A stretch of DNA of 64,000 nucleotides from OMII01 sp044344945 (GTDB lineage Bacteria; Bdellovibrionota_C; UBA2361; OMII01): positions 1-64,000 of the forward strand of contig JBIJBZ010000001.1 in the NCBI GenBank assembly GCA_044344945.1. Reading direction: 5' to 3'. The translations under genes were made by a program, and so were the position numbers. Under the pieces are notes generated by a model. That model was given only the letters and a program-made list of their open reading frames with translations. It did no database searches and had not been told where the DNA came from. Within the stretch, counting starts at the first letter, position 1. Every line of letters starts with the position of its first letter. Shown here piece after piece: positions 1-9,005 of the stretch.

Positions 1-1442
1 AAATCCTCGCTGAAGATAAGACCCGGCACACCCTTGCCTACGACCGTTCCCTGCAATGTGACCGATACGGTCCGTACCGGCGATACCTTTACCTCTTTTA
101 GAAGCTCGGCGATGGTGCGCCTGGGATACTCAGAGATTCGGTAGGCGCGGGTGGTCTTGATGAGAAGCCCTAAACCAAACAGCGCCAGAGGCAACCCAAA
201 TACTCCTGGCGTAAAAGATGCCCCCGTAAGGCTCGAGATTATTAAGCCCAGTCCCAGCACCAGCCCAAGAATTGGGAGCGCCATCACCACGAGGTCAACA
301 AAGAATTCATCCCAGTACGACTCGGGTTGCGTTCGATCAAACACGATGTACGGGTCCTGACGCAGCGAGGCTGCTTGGTCTGCGAGGCGCTCAAGCCTCT
401 TTGCAACCAGCGGGTGCGTGGATTGCACCTCGTAGTAAAGCGCCCATGGATTCCAGAGATCCCATTGCAGCGCGTCTTTCACGCGCTCTTTGTGTATCCC
501 GTCACCGCCCTGCGAACTAGCACGCGTTGAGATTACTAAGCCGAGTGCGGACTTCCGATCAAAGATATTGAGTGCTCCGAGCGCACCGCCGTATGCATAC
601 CGGGAGCCCTTTGAAGATTGCTGCTCTGTAGGCGCCTCCCGATCTCCGTTGTTTGCAAGGCCGTAGCCGATCGTAATTAGTGCGCGCGAGAGCGCATTCG
701 GGTTTTGAGTCTTTTCACCCGCAAACTGATCGGCGTAGTACTCGCGCACACGACTAAACCACAACACGACTAGCTCACTGACGATATAGACAATATACGC
801 ACCTGCTGCCACTGCAGCCCCAGCTGACTTACCCTTACGATCATCGCTTCCAAGGTTCTCGGCCGCCCGATAAATAGCATACGCGATCAAGGGCACAACC
901 TGCGCAATCGTCATCACTACCATATCCCAGTGACACACGTGGCCTAGCTCATGCGCAACAACTGCCTCGCTCTCCTCGGCGGAAAGTAGCGATAGAGTCC
1001 CTCGACTGATCACGATGCGCGCATTGTTCGGATAGTGCCCATACGTATACGCCTGCGGCGCCCCATCATCGATGATCGCAAAACTCGGGAAGCGGATCTT
1101 CTCTTCGGCACACACCCGTTGAACAAAAACCTGGAGGTGTTCCGGAAGTTCGGATTTATCAACCCACCGAGCGGTGTAGAGAAATCGGAGTGTAAGATCG
1201 AGGATCCATGGTGCAAAAATAAATTGGAGTACAACAAACGTAAGTCCAAAGAGAATTCCGCCCGAGGCACTAACGATTCCGAATTCAACGGCGGTGATTA
1301 GGAGCAGTGTCAGAGCGCCATACAGTATCCCCAGCATCATCAGTGACCGCACGAGGAGATTCGGAAGCACTCGGGCTCCTGTGGCTAACTCTCGATGCCG
1401 TTTATGCGCCTCGTGGGATGACGGGTCGTTGTGTCGTGTCAT
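1..1442 (-). CDS. M48-family membrane zinc metalloprotease, 3' end beyond the window
   Basis: The minus frame is open from an ATG at 1442 to the left edge, so the C-terminus lies outside the window. The start is preceded by a GAGGG ribosome site. The N-terminal third has two hydrophobic segments (VRSLMMLGILYGALTLLLI and GILFGLTFVVLQFIFAPWI). The zinc motif HELGH follows in the context EAVVAHELGHVCHWD. Downstream are a further hydrophobic helix and the segment REYYADQFAG, which matches the third zinc ligand (Glu/Asp) region of M48 proteases (HtpX/Ste24 type). A second pair of hydrophobic segments lies near the left edge. It probably degrades misfolded or damaged membrane proteins; the substrate is unknown. 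Confidence 0.9.
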   Translation of the reverse strand, partial: MTRHNDPSSHEAHKRHRELATGARVLPNLLVRSLMMLGILYGALTLLLITAVEFGIVSASGGILFGLTFVVLQFIFAPWILDLTLRFLYTARWVDKSELPEHLQVFVQRVCAEEKIRFPSFAIIDDGAPQAYTYGHYPNNARIVISRGTLSLLSAEESEAVVAHELGHVCHWDMVVMTIAQVVPLIAYAIYRAAENLGSDDRKGKSAGAAVAAGAYIVYIVSELVVLWFSRVREYYADQFAGEKTQNPNALSRALITIGYGLANNGDREAPTEQQSSKGSRYAYGGALGALNIFDRKSALGLVISTRASSQGGDGIHKERVKDALQWDLWNPWALYYEVQSTHPLVAKRLERLADQAASLRQDPYIVFDRTQPESYWDEFFVDLVVMALPILGLVLGLGLIISSLTGASFTPGVFGLPLALFGLGLLIKTTRAYRISEYPRRTIAELLKEVKVSPVRTVSVTLQGTVVGKGVPGLIFSED

Positions 1443-1646
1443 GCTGTGCCCTCTTTTTCCAAAGCTTTCCCTATCCGCGATTGCGCACTCATGCGGGAAT
1501 ATCCACTCCAGAACGGGAGTAACGGATATTGCAACGAAAGACTTTAGGGAACGGCTCTAGAGATCGCATCATAGCGATGTTAGGTAAAGCGCTAAGCATG
1601 AGAGGTCTCCAATCGACCCGAAAATACAGAGGGGCGCGCGGGACCG

Positions 1647-1910
1647 TTAGGCAGACTTCAATGCTCGCTTCATGATCTCTTTCGCCATCCCCATCGGGCT
1701 ACCGCCGGGTAGACCAGCACTTGCAAAGGCGAGGCCTGTTAGCATTCCGGTAAGAGGCTGTAACGGATTTTCTTGATTTGGTTGCGCTATTTGAGCCACT
1801 GCCCCCTCTAAGGCATTGAGGGCGTCGCGTGGACCAAGGCGAGTATCGGGAGTAGATTGATCCTGCATCGTATTTGCTGATTGGCGGGGGCTATTCTGAA
1901 ACATACTCAA
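1647..1910 (-). CDS. Small hypothetical protein (87 aa)
   Basis: No family was recognised. The N-terminal half is polar and rich in Q, N, S and P. The C-terminal half holds a Gly/Ala/Met-rich hydrophobic stretch (GMLTGLAFASAGLPGG) and ends in a basic amphipathic segment (MAKEIMKRALKSA). It is the only sizeable minus frame between the protease and the next gene, which supports it weakly; it could be a spurious frame. Confidence 0.4.
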   Translation of the reverse strand: MSMFQNSPRQSANTMQDQSTPDTRLGPRDALNALEGAVAQIAQPNQENPLQPLTGMLTGLAFASAGLPGGSPMGMAKEIMKRALKSA

Positions 1911-2390
1911 AACCTCGCAGACACAACTCGTTTAAACCGAACTGCCCAAAACAGGCCTGAATATCAGACCATCGCTAACTGGTATGGAGAAACTATCAGT
2001 GGGTGTGCGGTAGTACCGCGGAAAAAGCTAAAAATGCCGGAAAATCAGGGAGTAAGGTCGAGTCTTAATCGGCACGATGCCGCTAATAAGGACAGTGCCA
2101 CCCAGGCACCAAGAGGCCCCAACGGCCCCTCCTCCATCCCGAACGCGCCCGGCGGGGCCAAAGCTACCTCCTGTTGCCGGTAACGCACGTACCTTGACTC
2201 CGATTGAGGCGTCAGTCGACCTACCTCCTCCGAGCTGTCCGATTATTACGCCCACGGGGAAGAGTGGCGTTAACGTCGAGCACAAGACACCTTTCCCTCG
2301 TCGGATGGCCTGGAAGAGACCATGATATGCTCACCTCCGACTTTGCCGAGAGTGACCCCAAGACAAGTACGTGCTCTTCAGCAATGCGGG
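1911..2390. other. Intergenic region without a recognised gene
   Basis: No convincing gene was found here. Overlapping frames of 80-100 codons exist on both strands but have low-complexity Pro/Gly/Arg composition and no family resemblance. A short sequence TGTGCGGTAGTAC near 2006-2018 recurs in inverted orientation at about 3569-3575 and following bases, upstream of the other small genes. Confidence 0.5.
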
Positions 2391-3074
2391 TTAATCCTCC
2401 CTGCGCGGTCGCGCAGCTGCTTTATACCAGCGGCGCTCTTTGAAAAGTTGCAAGACCGCTTCGGCCACTCCCCGGTAGAGGGGGTTCTCAAGGCCTTCGG
2501 GCAAACTGCCAGTAGCTGTTCCTAGTTGTCGGCTCTGGATCTTCTCGAACTGCCTGAACTCTGGGGCATTCTCAATCGGATTATTGTTTCTGTACTGGAT
2601 GAGAAATCCCATGGCAGCCTCAAGCCGTTGGTCGGGTGACAATTCAGCTAGCGAACGCAACACGCTTTGGACTGAACCCCGTGCGAAAACGAACCCGGGA
2701 ATTATCTGTTGTTGATACTTGAACCGAGCTTCGGCGTTCTCGCGTCCGATGGCGACGTCGATCGTGCTTTCGTCAACACCATGCATGTGATTTTGGGGAT
2801 TCGGCGCTATTACGGCTTTGTCGTTATCTTTCCAGCGCTTCTCGATCCACGCGATGAAGCCCGGGAAGTGCTGTGCCGTGAAGCGTGCTACGAGTTCGTG
2901 AGCATCGCAGGTCGTATTCGGTACCTGGCCTCGTAATGTAGCCGCTGCGCGTGCAATGCGGTCCGGGCTAGACCTCTTAGCGCTCTCATGACACCGTGAC
3001 GACGAGCTGGCAATACGACTAGCTGTAAGCTTTGCGCATCTGCGAGGTTGAGTCGCTACTTGGGTTGATCTCAT
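2391..3074 (-). CDS. Hypothetical protein (227 aa), coupled to a small upstream ORF
   Basis: No family was recognised. The first 45 residues are basic and Ser/Arg-rich; the rest is a soluble, helical-looking domain with segments such as FPGFIAWIEKRWKDND and MGFLIQYRNNNPIENAPEF. The ATG at 3074 is chosen over an in-frame TTG at 3095 because it lies one base after the stop of the preceding small ORF (TGATATG), with an AGGAGGAG ribosome site just upstream. That arrangement predicts translational coupling. No signal peptide or membrane segment is visible. Confidence 0.6.
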   Translation of the reverse strand: MRSTQVATQPRRCAKLTASRIASSSSRCHESAKRSSPDRIARAAATLRGQVPNTTCDAHELVARFTAQHFPGFIAWIEKRWKDNDKAVIAPNPQNHMHGVDESTIDVAIGRENAEARFKYQQQIIPGFVFARGSVQSVLRSLAELSPDQRLEAAMGFLIQYRNNNPIENAPEFRQFEKIQSRQLGTATGSLPEGLENPLYRGVAEAVLQLFKERRWYKAAARPRRED

Positions 3075-3075
3075 A

Positions 3076-3225
3076 TCACTCTTCTCCTCCTTCAAGAATT
3101 TCTATCGCGCGATTGAATCGGGAAAGCTTCTCCTCTTCGCTCACATCATCCGCCACAAGAAGCTTGGCGATCTCTTCGCGAAGCACCTCGAGAAGCGCTT
3201 CCTTTGTATGCTCTTCGTTTTGCAT
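3076..3225 (-). CDS. Small acidic protein (49 aa)
   Basis: A 49-codon frame starts at ATG 3225 and ends one base before the ATG of the 227-aa gene. The product is highly charged and probably helical (NEEHTKEALLEVLREEIAKL, then DDVSEEEKLSRFNRAIEILE). Its 3' end encodes the ribosome binding site of the next gene, and its codon use looks like real coding sequence. It could be a small partner of the 227-aa product or a leader ORF. No family was recognised. Confidence 0.55.
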   Translation of the reverse strand: MQNEEHTKEALLEVLREEIAKLLVADDVSEEEKLSRFNRAIEILEGGEE

Positions 3226-3609
3226 ATAGGTTACTAGTGAGCGCAGCACTCCTTCCTGAGTCCAGTCACTTTGAGAAGTATGCCAGACTGGGCCTATTAC
3301 TCAAATTTTTTCCTTGTTCCCAACTACGGTCGAGTATCGGCGAGAAAGAGTAAAGGGTTAGATTGCGACTACGCCAGTATCGTCACTTCGGGAGGCGTTC
3401 TGCATCTCCGCACCTAGCGGAGATGCCATTAGAATTCAGGCCCGTGGAGGATGTGGCGGTAGCAATACGCTCAGGTCCAAACCATCCATAACAGATTGGA
3501 ACGGATACGGACCTGCTTTGAAAATTCGAACGCTGAAGTCGGATTGAGCCAAGAAACGGGTAGTACTACCGCACATGTAGGTGTTACTCGCTGAGGAGTG
3601 CTCGGAGAG
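3226..3609. other. Intergenic region without a recognised gene
   Basis: Nothing coding was recognised. The region holds an AT-rich patch (about 3300-3330) and, at about 3560-3580, a GTAGTACTACCGCAC palindromic segment whose outer half matches the TGTGCGGTAGTAC at about 2006. It probably carries the promoter for the two small minus-strand genes. Confidence 0.4.
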
Positions 3610-3852
3610 CTACAGCCCCTGCTGATCAATCCGGCGGTGCGCCCTCACAGCCTCTTCCTTTGAGATCTGACCATCAAGGTATGCAACCTCAATAGCAGAG
3701 TGGTACTGCGCTGGGGATAGGTTCTCATGGCTCTCGAGCCCACGAACGCGGTCTAACGAATAGTCGCCGGCTGGTGGCTGAGAAGCAGAGAAACATCCAC
3801 TAAGAAGAAGGAGCCCTACAAGAGAGAGACGCTTGAAACCACGTGCTTGCAT
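3610..3852 (-). CDS. Small lipoprotein (80 aa)
   Basis: From ATG 3852 the product begins with a short basic N-region, a hydrophobic core (LSLVGLLLL) and the lipobox LSGC, so it should be exported and lipidated at Cys. The start is chosen over ATGs further upstream because it gives a normal signal peptide and has GAGG about 8 bases before it. The mature part is short and polar, with a segment (YLDGQISKEEAVRAHRRID) seen in various proteobacterial lipoproteins of unknown role. It is transcribed in the same direction as the repeat protein downstream of it, which could be a functional link. Confidence 0.65.
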   Translation of the reverse strand: MQARGFKRLSLVGLLLLSGCFSASQPPAGDYSLDRVRGLESHENLSPAQYHSAIEVAYLDGQISKEEAVRAHRRIDQQGL

Positions 3853-3992
3853 AGATACCTCACTCATTACGCATGAAGAGGATCCGCACTTGTAAACCAT
3901 TTGCTTCAGCTGGGAGTTGCTCACGTAGCAAATCCGGTGATTTCAGCCGATTACATGATACCTCGCAGTACTTCAGCGCTACGGGGCACCTG

Positions 3993-6900
3993 CTATTTCA
4001 GCACTTCCTTAGACGCTACCCAGCGATATTTAAGGGTTGGCTGCCCCCGCTCCTCACCGATGGTTTCTCCCTCTAAGGTCTTCCCATCAGCAGAGATGCG
4101 AGCGGTATTCCTAATGCGAATACTCGGGGTCTTCACAACTTCAAACTCAATCTGATTGTTCTGTGTAACAGTCCAGGTAAAGTTGCTGCGTAATCCCATC
4201 CTACGAATCGTCGATGCGCCACCAAGCGCAGCATCCGTCATTGTAAAGCCCTCGCGCTGACCATCCTCAGTGGTGTTAAACAGGAACATCCCTCCGAGTT
4301 GGGGATTTAAGCCCGCAACGCTCTCGATCTTCCACTGCCACGCCCCACTGAATCGACGTTCGATCTCCTTGAGCACCTCAGGGCTTGGTTCAAATATCGA
4401 CGCATCACTCTCTACTTCCTTCGCATACGATGGCGAGGTAGTCGCTCCTGCGACACCTGCACCCATAATCGCTGCTGCGCCTGCATTTCCGCGAGCGGTC
4501 CAATCGATGCTCTTGCCAAAGATTTCACGGCCATCGACCTCGCGCCGATAGCCACGAATGACCTCGATATCGCGCGAGGGATCGTACGTTGCATTTTGAG
4601 GAAGATAGAGGTGCGTGACTCCACTGGCCGCAAGTGTTTTAACTTCGCCAGGTTCGGAGATCCCGTTCTGATTTTCATCAAACCAGAGACCCAGATCGCG
4701 TAGCTCTTTGCCGCTGATCTCGCCATTACCATCACTATCCTGAGTGGCTAGTGCAGCATATCCATGTGGCCACTGCTGGGCAGTACCCGTGGTGAGACTC
4801 GCTAGCCTCTGACCACCAAACGTCCAGTGACCAAAGAGCTGTGCTGCCGACGTTATGCGCCCCTTATGCTCAGGGTCGTACACCAGGAGCGGTGCCGCTG
4901 CCGATGCGCGCCACACCCAGTACGCGCCGACCTTGTCGAGCGCGAGGGGGAAATTGACCAACGTCGGAGTCGGGATCCCCTCCTCGGCGGCATCGCTCCA
5001 TATCAACGATATCGGTGACCCATACCACCTGAAGGTGTACTCACCCCGCAACGCCGCTTCACAATTCGGGTTTAATGTCTGAATAGTCGAAGGGTCTACA
5101 GGATTGCAATTAGCATCGAAATAAAAGACAAGTTCATTTATTGCTCCATTTTTAATCCATGTGCCCTTTGCTGCAAGAGGAGAGCCTATATAGCCTCTCT
5201 TGTCTGGGCCCTCCAGGAATTTCAGCCCTAAGTTAAAGCACGCACCATTGTCACCTGACTTATATTTTTTAATTCTCTTGGCTCTTTCGGCTTCTACTCC
5301 AAGATAAAAGTATACCAACATTCCATCGTCATACCGATTAGCGTTTCCACTGCAGGTAGTCGTTATTCGGGCGAACTCCCTCGCCCGAGCAAGATCCGCT
5401 CCGTAGCAAGTTCCAACTCCTTCAGCCTGTTCCACGGTGTCATCAAGCGCCGCTATAATAGCTGCCCTCTGGTCCACGGTGAGGCCGGACTGCGACAGAG
5501 GAAGCGCCGCCAAGGCCTTCACATAGTCGGTGAGGTATTTGCCTATTTCAGCTTCCTTAGCCTGCTCAGTAATTCCTGCCTCCTGATTGTCATTTGGACT
5601 ATCACAGGCGGGATCACCCATATCGATAAATCCATCTTTGTCGTCATCAATTCCATTCTCACACTGGAGGCGTTTTTTTGGGTCGGGGTTCTTTTCGAAA
5701 TTTCCCTGTGGCCCACTACATCCTAAATCAGCCGGATAATCGATAGCTCCATCACCATCGTCATCCTGTCCGTTCTGACACTGCGCGAGCACGTCACCTT
5801 CGTTTGTATCAAGCTTCGAAGAGCAGCCAAAATCGGCCGGAAAATCGACCGCTCCATCGCCATCATTATCGCGGCCATCCTGACAGGCAGTAGTTGCACT
5901 ATTCTCGGTGTTATCATTGGCGTTCGAGCACCCCGGGTCTGCCATGTCCTTCAGGCCATCTCCGTCATCGTCCTTCCCATTCTGACACTGCTGCTTTGTC
6001 GCTGCTTCGGTTGCGCCCTGTGTCGAAGCGCACCCTAGATCGGCTGGATAGTCTATAAATCCATCGCCATCATCGTCGATTCCATTCTGACATACTGACT
6101 GAGCATCGCCTTCGTCAGTGTCCTTGGCATTTGCACACCCCTTATCAGCAGGGTAATCTCGCGCACCATCGCCGTCGTTATCGGCACCATCGGAGCACGC
6201 TGGAAGAGCGGTTCCCTTCGGCCCACCAGCCTCAGAGTTGTCTCCTCTGTTTGCACAATCAGGGTCCTCAGCATCGATCTTCCCGTCTTTGTCGTCGTCC
6301 TTGGTATTAGCACACAGCGGGAGCGGTCCGGCTTCTTGGTTGTCTAAAGCGCCTGTGCAGTTAAAATCACCCTGCCAATCAATCCTGCCGTCTCCATCGT
6401 TATCAAGACCATCAGAGCACTCGGGCTTCTTATCGGCACCTTCCGAGTTCATTATCTTCTGGTACTTGCCTTTTGCGTCAAAGCATCCGGGGTCCAATGA
6501 ATCAACAGCCCCGTCTCCATCGTTGTCAATTCCATCTTGGCAATGCGTGGTGCCATCATTCTCTTGGTTATCTTGTGGGTCGGAACAACCTGGGTCAGTA
6601 GCGTCGATGAGGCCATCACCGTCATCGTCCTTCTTATTCTGGCAGAGGCGCGGCGTACCATCGCTCTCTTTCTTGATCTGGCTCGATATGCAGGAGAGGT
6701 CTGCTGGCTTACCTCCACCACCCAGATAGTCGACTCCGCCGTCACCATCGTTGTCGACGCCGTCATTACACTCCGTCGCTGAGCCGCTTTCAGTAGCATC
6801 AAAGGTGCGAGCGCAATCGATATCTTTAGTATCTACCGCACCATCGCCATCGTTATCGGCTCCGTCTGAACATTCATAGACGATCTTGTCCTTCGCCTTG

Positions 6901-7247
6901 AGGATCGCATTGACCGGAGCTTCAACCTTGGACCACTGCAGATTGTTCTCCTCAAAGAACTCCTTCCACATTCCAATGTAAAAGGTCTGCCGTGAATCAG
7001 AAACACCGGTGAATATATTTGTCCAATTTTTTAAGCCCACCATTTTCGACTGCCACTTGAAGTAGGGACACAGGTGTGGTGTGGGAGGATCGGATGGAGT
7101 CGTCGTAACAACTACGCCGCCGTGTCCATGCTCTCCGCCATTCTCGATTTGAGCGATTAGTGGGACGGGGAGAAGTGCCACAGAATATGCGATTGAAGTA
7201 CAGAGCACTAACCGGAGGCACGACCAATAAGATTGACTAAGGATCAT
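3993..7247 (-). CDS. Large exported calcium-binding repeat protein (1084 aa)
   Basis: An N-terminal signal peptide (hydrophobic core near residues 9-30) predicts export. Residues about 125-558 contain twelve copies of a Cys-containing repeat with the core C-x-(D/N)-G-x-D-(N/D)-D-G-D-G-x-x-D followed by a second Cys about 8-15 residues later. The D-x-D-x-D-G spacing is that of calcium-binding loops, similar to thrombospondin type 3 and EF-hand loops. A middle region (about 560-830) is of unknown fold. EF-hand-like loops follow (DSDGNGEISGKE near 837; DENQNGISEPGE near 856), as in RTX-type and dockerin-like proteins. The last 120 residues resemble a beta-rich domain. It probably works at or outside the cell surface; ligand and role are unknown. 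Confidence 0.8.
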   Translation of the reverse strand: MILSQSYWSCLRLVLCTSIAYSVALLPVPLIAQIENGGEHGHGGVVVTTTPSDPPTPHLCPYFKWQSKMVGLKNWTNIFTGVSDSRQTFYIGMWKEFFEENNLQWSKVEAPVNAILKAKDKIVYECSDGADNDGDGAVDTKDIDCARTFDATESGSATECNDGVDNDGDGGVDYLGGGGKPADLSCISSQIKKESDGTPRLCQNKKDDDGDGLIDATDPGCSDPQDNQENDGTTHCQDGIDNDGDGAVDSLDPGCFDAKGKYQKIMNSEGADKKPECSDGLDNDGDGRIDWQGDFNCTGALDNQEAGPLPLCANTKDDDKDGKIDAEDPDCANRGDNSEAGGPKGTALPACSDGADNDGDGARDYPADKGCANAKDTDEGDAQSVCQNGIDDDGDGFIDYPADLGCASTQGATEAATKQQCQNGKDDDGDGLKDMADPGCSNANDNTENSATTACQDGRDNDGDGAVDFPADFGCSSKLDTNEGDVLAQCQNGQDDDGDGAIDYPADLGCSGPQGNFEKNPDPKKRLQCENGIDDDKDGFIDMGDPACDSPNDNQEAGITEQAKEAEIGKYLTDYVKALAALPLSQSGLTVDQRAAIIAALDDTVEQAEGVGTCYGADLARAREFARITTTCSGNANRYDDGMLVYFYLGVEAERAKRIKKYKSGDNGACFNLGLKFLEGPDKRGYIGSPLAAKGTWIKNGAINELVFYFDANCNPVDPSTIQTLNPNCEAALRGEYTFRWYGSPISLIWSDAAEEGIPTPTLVNFPLALDKVGAYWVWRASAAAPLLVYDPEHKGRITSAAQLFGHWTFGGQRLASLTTGTAQQWPHGYAALATQDSDGNGEISGKELRDLGLWFDENQNGISEPGEVKTLAASGVTHLYLPQNATYDPSRDIEVIRGYRREVDGREIFGKSIDWTARGNAGAAAIMGAGVAGATTSPSYAKEVESDASIFEPSPEVLKEIERRFSGAWQWKIESVAGLNPQLGGMFLFNTTEDGQREGFTMTDAALGGASTIRRMGLRSNFTWTVTQNNQIEFEVVKTPSIRIRNTARISADGKTLEGETIGEERGQPTLKYRWVASKEVLK
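5574..6875 (-). repeat. Twelve-unit DxDxDG/Cys coding repeat
   Basis: This is the DNA of the twelve calcium-loop repeats within the 1084-aa exported protein. Units are about 30-45 codons long and diverged at the nucleotide level, so this is an old internal amplification. Units alternate between NDGDG and DDGDG loops, and two units have DKDG in place of DGDG. Confidence 0.8.
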
Positions 7248-7296
7248 AATGAAGCCCCTAATGACCTTTTACACCCAGGCTATCGGCTTCTGGCCC

Positions 7297-7329
7297 AAAA
7301 AACTTTGGGGAAACTTTTTTCTTATCCCC
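7297..7329 (-). terminator. Possible terminator after livG
   Basis: On the minus strand a GGGGA/TCCCC stem with a loop of about 13 bases is followed by AAAG and six T residues. It lies just downstream of the liv genes and upstream of the repeat-protein gene. The stem is short, so this is weak. Confidence 0.3.
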
Positions 7330-7394
7330 GACTAGCGAGAGATTCCAAGGACATTTCAGTCAGTTAGCACTTTCTCGCAAATGACAGTGCGGTG

Positions 7395-8129
7395 CTATTT
7401 CCCGAAGTAGATCTCCTGCAGCTGCTCATTACGCCGGACATTCTCAGGGGTGTCATCGAGGATTATACGCCCCTGATCAAGCACGAGAACCCGTTTACTA
7501 AAGCTCTGCACAAAGTTGATATCATGCTCAATGATGAGCGTTGTCTTCCCAAGCGCTTGCACGTGGCTAATAAGGGCGGCCACCTCGTCTTTCATCTTCG
7601 GCGACACTCCAGCGGTTGGCTCGTCGAGGAGAAACACCTCAGCACCGAAGGCGAGCGCGCGAATAATCTCAAGGAGTCGCATCTGACCACCAGAGAGCAT
7701 CCCTGCTCGGTCGTTTGCCTTTCCTTCGAGCTTCACCTGCGCTAGAAATTCCTTGGCTTTCGCCCGAATCGCACGGCTCGTTGTAGACCACGGTACAAAT
7801 GTGCTCCACATACCGGCCCGAGCCTCGAGTGCGACGACGAGGTTCTCGAGTACCGTCATCTCTCGAAAGATGCCGAAGCTTTGAAAGACTCGACCGATAC
7901 CTAACTCCGCACGGAGATAGGGAGCCATATGTGTTATATTCTGTTCAAGAAATGTAATTGAGCCTTTGTTCGCGCTTACAAAACCACTAAGGCAGTTAAA
8001 GAGCGTTGTTTTGCCACTCCCGTTGGGGCCAATTATTCCGATCGCATCGCCAGGCGCAGCTTCAAACGAAACGCCATTCAAGATATTGGCATCCCCGATC
8101 CGTACATGAACATCTGAAACTGTAAGCAT
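7395..8129 (-). CDS. livG: Branched-chain amino-acid type ABC transporter ATPase (LivG-like)
   Basis: This is an ABC ATPase of 244 aa. Walker A GPNGSGKTT lies near residues 34-42, the signature LSGGQ near 145, Walker B VFLLDEPTAGVSP near 165-177 and the H-loop IIEHD near 200. Sequence and length fit the LivG/UrtD family, which energises uptake of hydrophobic amino acids, amides or urea. It follows livM directly (the stop codon of livM is adjacent to its ATG) and is the last gene of a livH-livM-livG operon. No livF ATPase or periplasmic binding protein lies beside it, so the transporter must be completed from elsewhere or differ in composition. Confidence 0.9.
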   Translation of the reverse strand: MLTVSDVHVRIGDANILNGVSFEAAPGDAIGIIGPNGSGKTTLFNCLSGFVSANKGSITFLEQNITHMAPYLRAELGIGRVFQSFGIFREMTVLENLVVALEARAGMWSTFVPWSTTSRAIRAKAKEFLAQVKLEGKANDRAGMLSGGQMRLLEIIRALAFGAEVFLLDEPTAGVSPKMKDEVAALISHVQALGKTTLIIEHDINFVQSFSKRVLVLDQGRIILDDTPENVRRNEQLQEIYFGK

Positions 8130-8999
8130 TTATACCTCTCGTTGAGACGGAAAGAGACGCTTTCGGTTAATCCATACAACAGCCAGTAACACGATACTGT
8201 GCAATAGCTGCCGCATCGGCCCCAAGATTGACGATGGTAGATCAAGAAATCGGAGAGGCTCAGGTAAAAGTACCAAAAATATCGTGGCTGCAAGGCAGCC
8301 CCAAAAAGACCCCGGCGAGCCAACCACCACAATACTGAGCAGAAATATCATCTCTGCAAAGGAGAATGATGATGGATCGATGTAGTTGAGGTAGTACGAA
8401 AAGAGCGATCCGGCAATACCTGCAAACAGGGACGAGATGAAGAACGCTGTAGTATTCAACAATCGAACATCACGTCCTAACGCCATGGTAGCGAGGCGAT
8501 CCTCTGCCTGAGCCCTCAACACGCGAGCGAACGAGCTCTTGAATAAGAGGTAGAGGATCACTTGCGATGAAACTGCAAGGATAAGCGTGAGCAGAAGGAA
8601 CTGAGAATTCTCATAGAGAGCACGTCCACCAAACTCGGGACGTGGAATACCAGGAATGCCCAAAACGCCATGAGTTACACTCTTCCAGTTTATTAGAAGC
8701 GCCGAAACAACTGAGCTAAATGCGAGGGTTCCGATGGCGAAGTAGTCTCCGGCTAATCGAAGCGCGATACCTCCCAGCAGAAATGCAAATACTCCACTCA
8801 CGAGTGCACTTGAGAGCATGCATCGAAACGGGCCCATCTCAAACTCAGTCGCACCCAACGCCGTCACGTAGGCGCCCAGGGCGTAGGCAGCAACATGCGC
8901 TAGGTTAAAGAGCCGGCCTAGCCCAATCGTTACGTTGAAGCTCTGCGCCAGGATGACGTAGATACCAACGAGGATACACAGGTGAATGTAATATTCCAT
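8130..8999 (-). CDS. livM: Branched-chain amino-acid type ABC permease (LivM-like)
   Basis: The 289-aa membrane protein has about eight to nine hydrophobic segments. The N-terminal GLGRLFNLAHVAAYALGAY matches the LivM signature, in which a Gly-rich loop follows the first helix. The EAA-like region is near residues 160-190 (RAQAEDRLATMALGRDV). It should form the translocation pore together with the LivH-like protein encoded just upstream. It lies six bases downstream of livH and abuts livG. Confidence 0.9.
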   Translation of the reverse strand: MEYYIHLCILVGIYVILAQSFNVTIGLGRLFNLAHVAAYALGAYVTALGATEFEMGPFRCMLSSALVSGVFAFLLGGIALRLAGDYFAIGTLAFSSVVSALLINWKSVTHGVLGIPGIPRPEFGGRALYENSQFLLLTLILAVSSQVILYLLFKSSFARVLRAQAEDRLATMALGRDVRLLNTTAFFISSLFAGIAGSLFSYYLNYIDPSSFSFAEMIFLLSIVVVGSPGSFWGCLAATIFLVLLPEPLRFLDLPSSILGPMRQLLHSIVLLAVVWINRKRLFPSQREV

Positions 9000-9005
9000 C
9001 GCTTA

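Noticed and set aside
2028..2285. 85-codon Gly-rich minus frame
   Set aside because: No ribosome site, no family resemblance and a composition expected by chance in GC-rich intergenic DNA.
5574..6875. CRISPR-like or tandem DNA array
   Set aside because: The periodicity is protein-coding (twelve calcium-loop repeats) and units are diverged and of unequal length.
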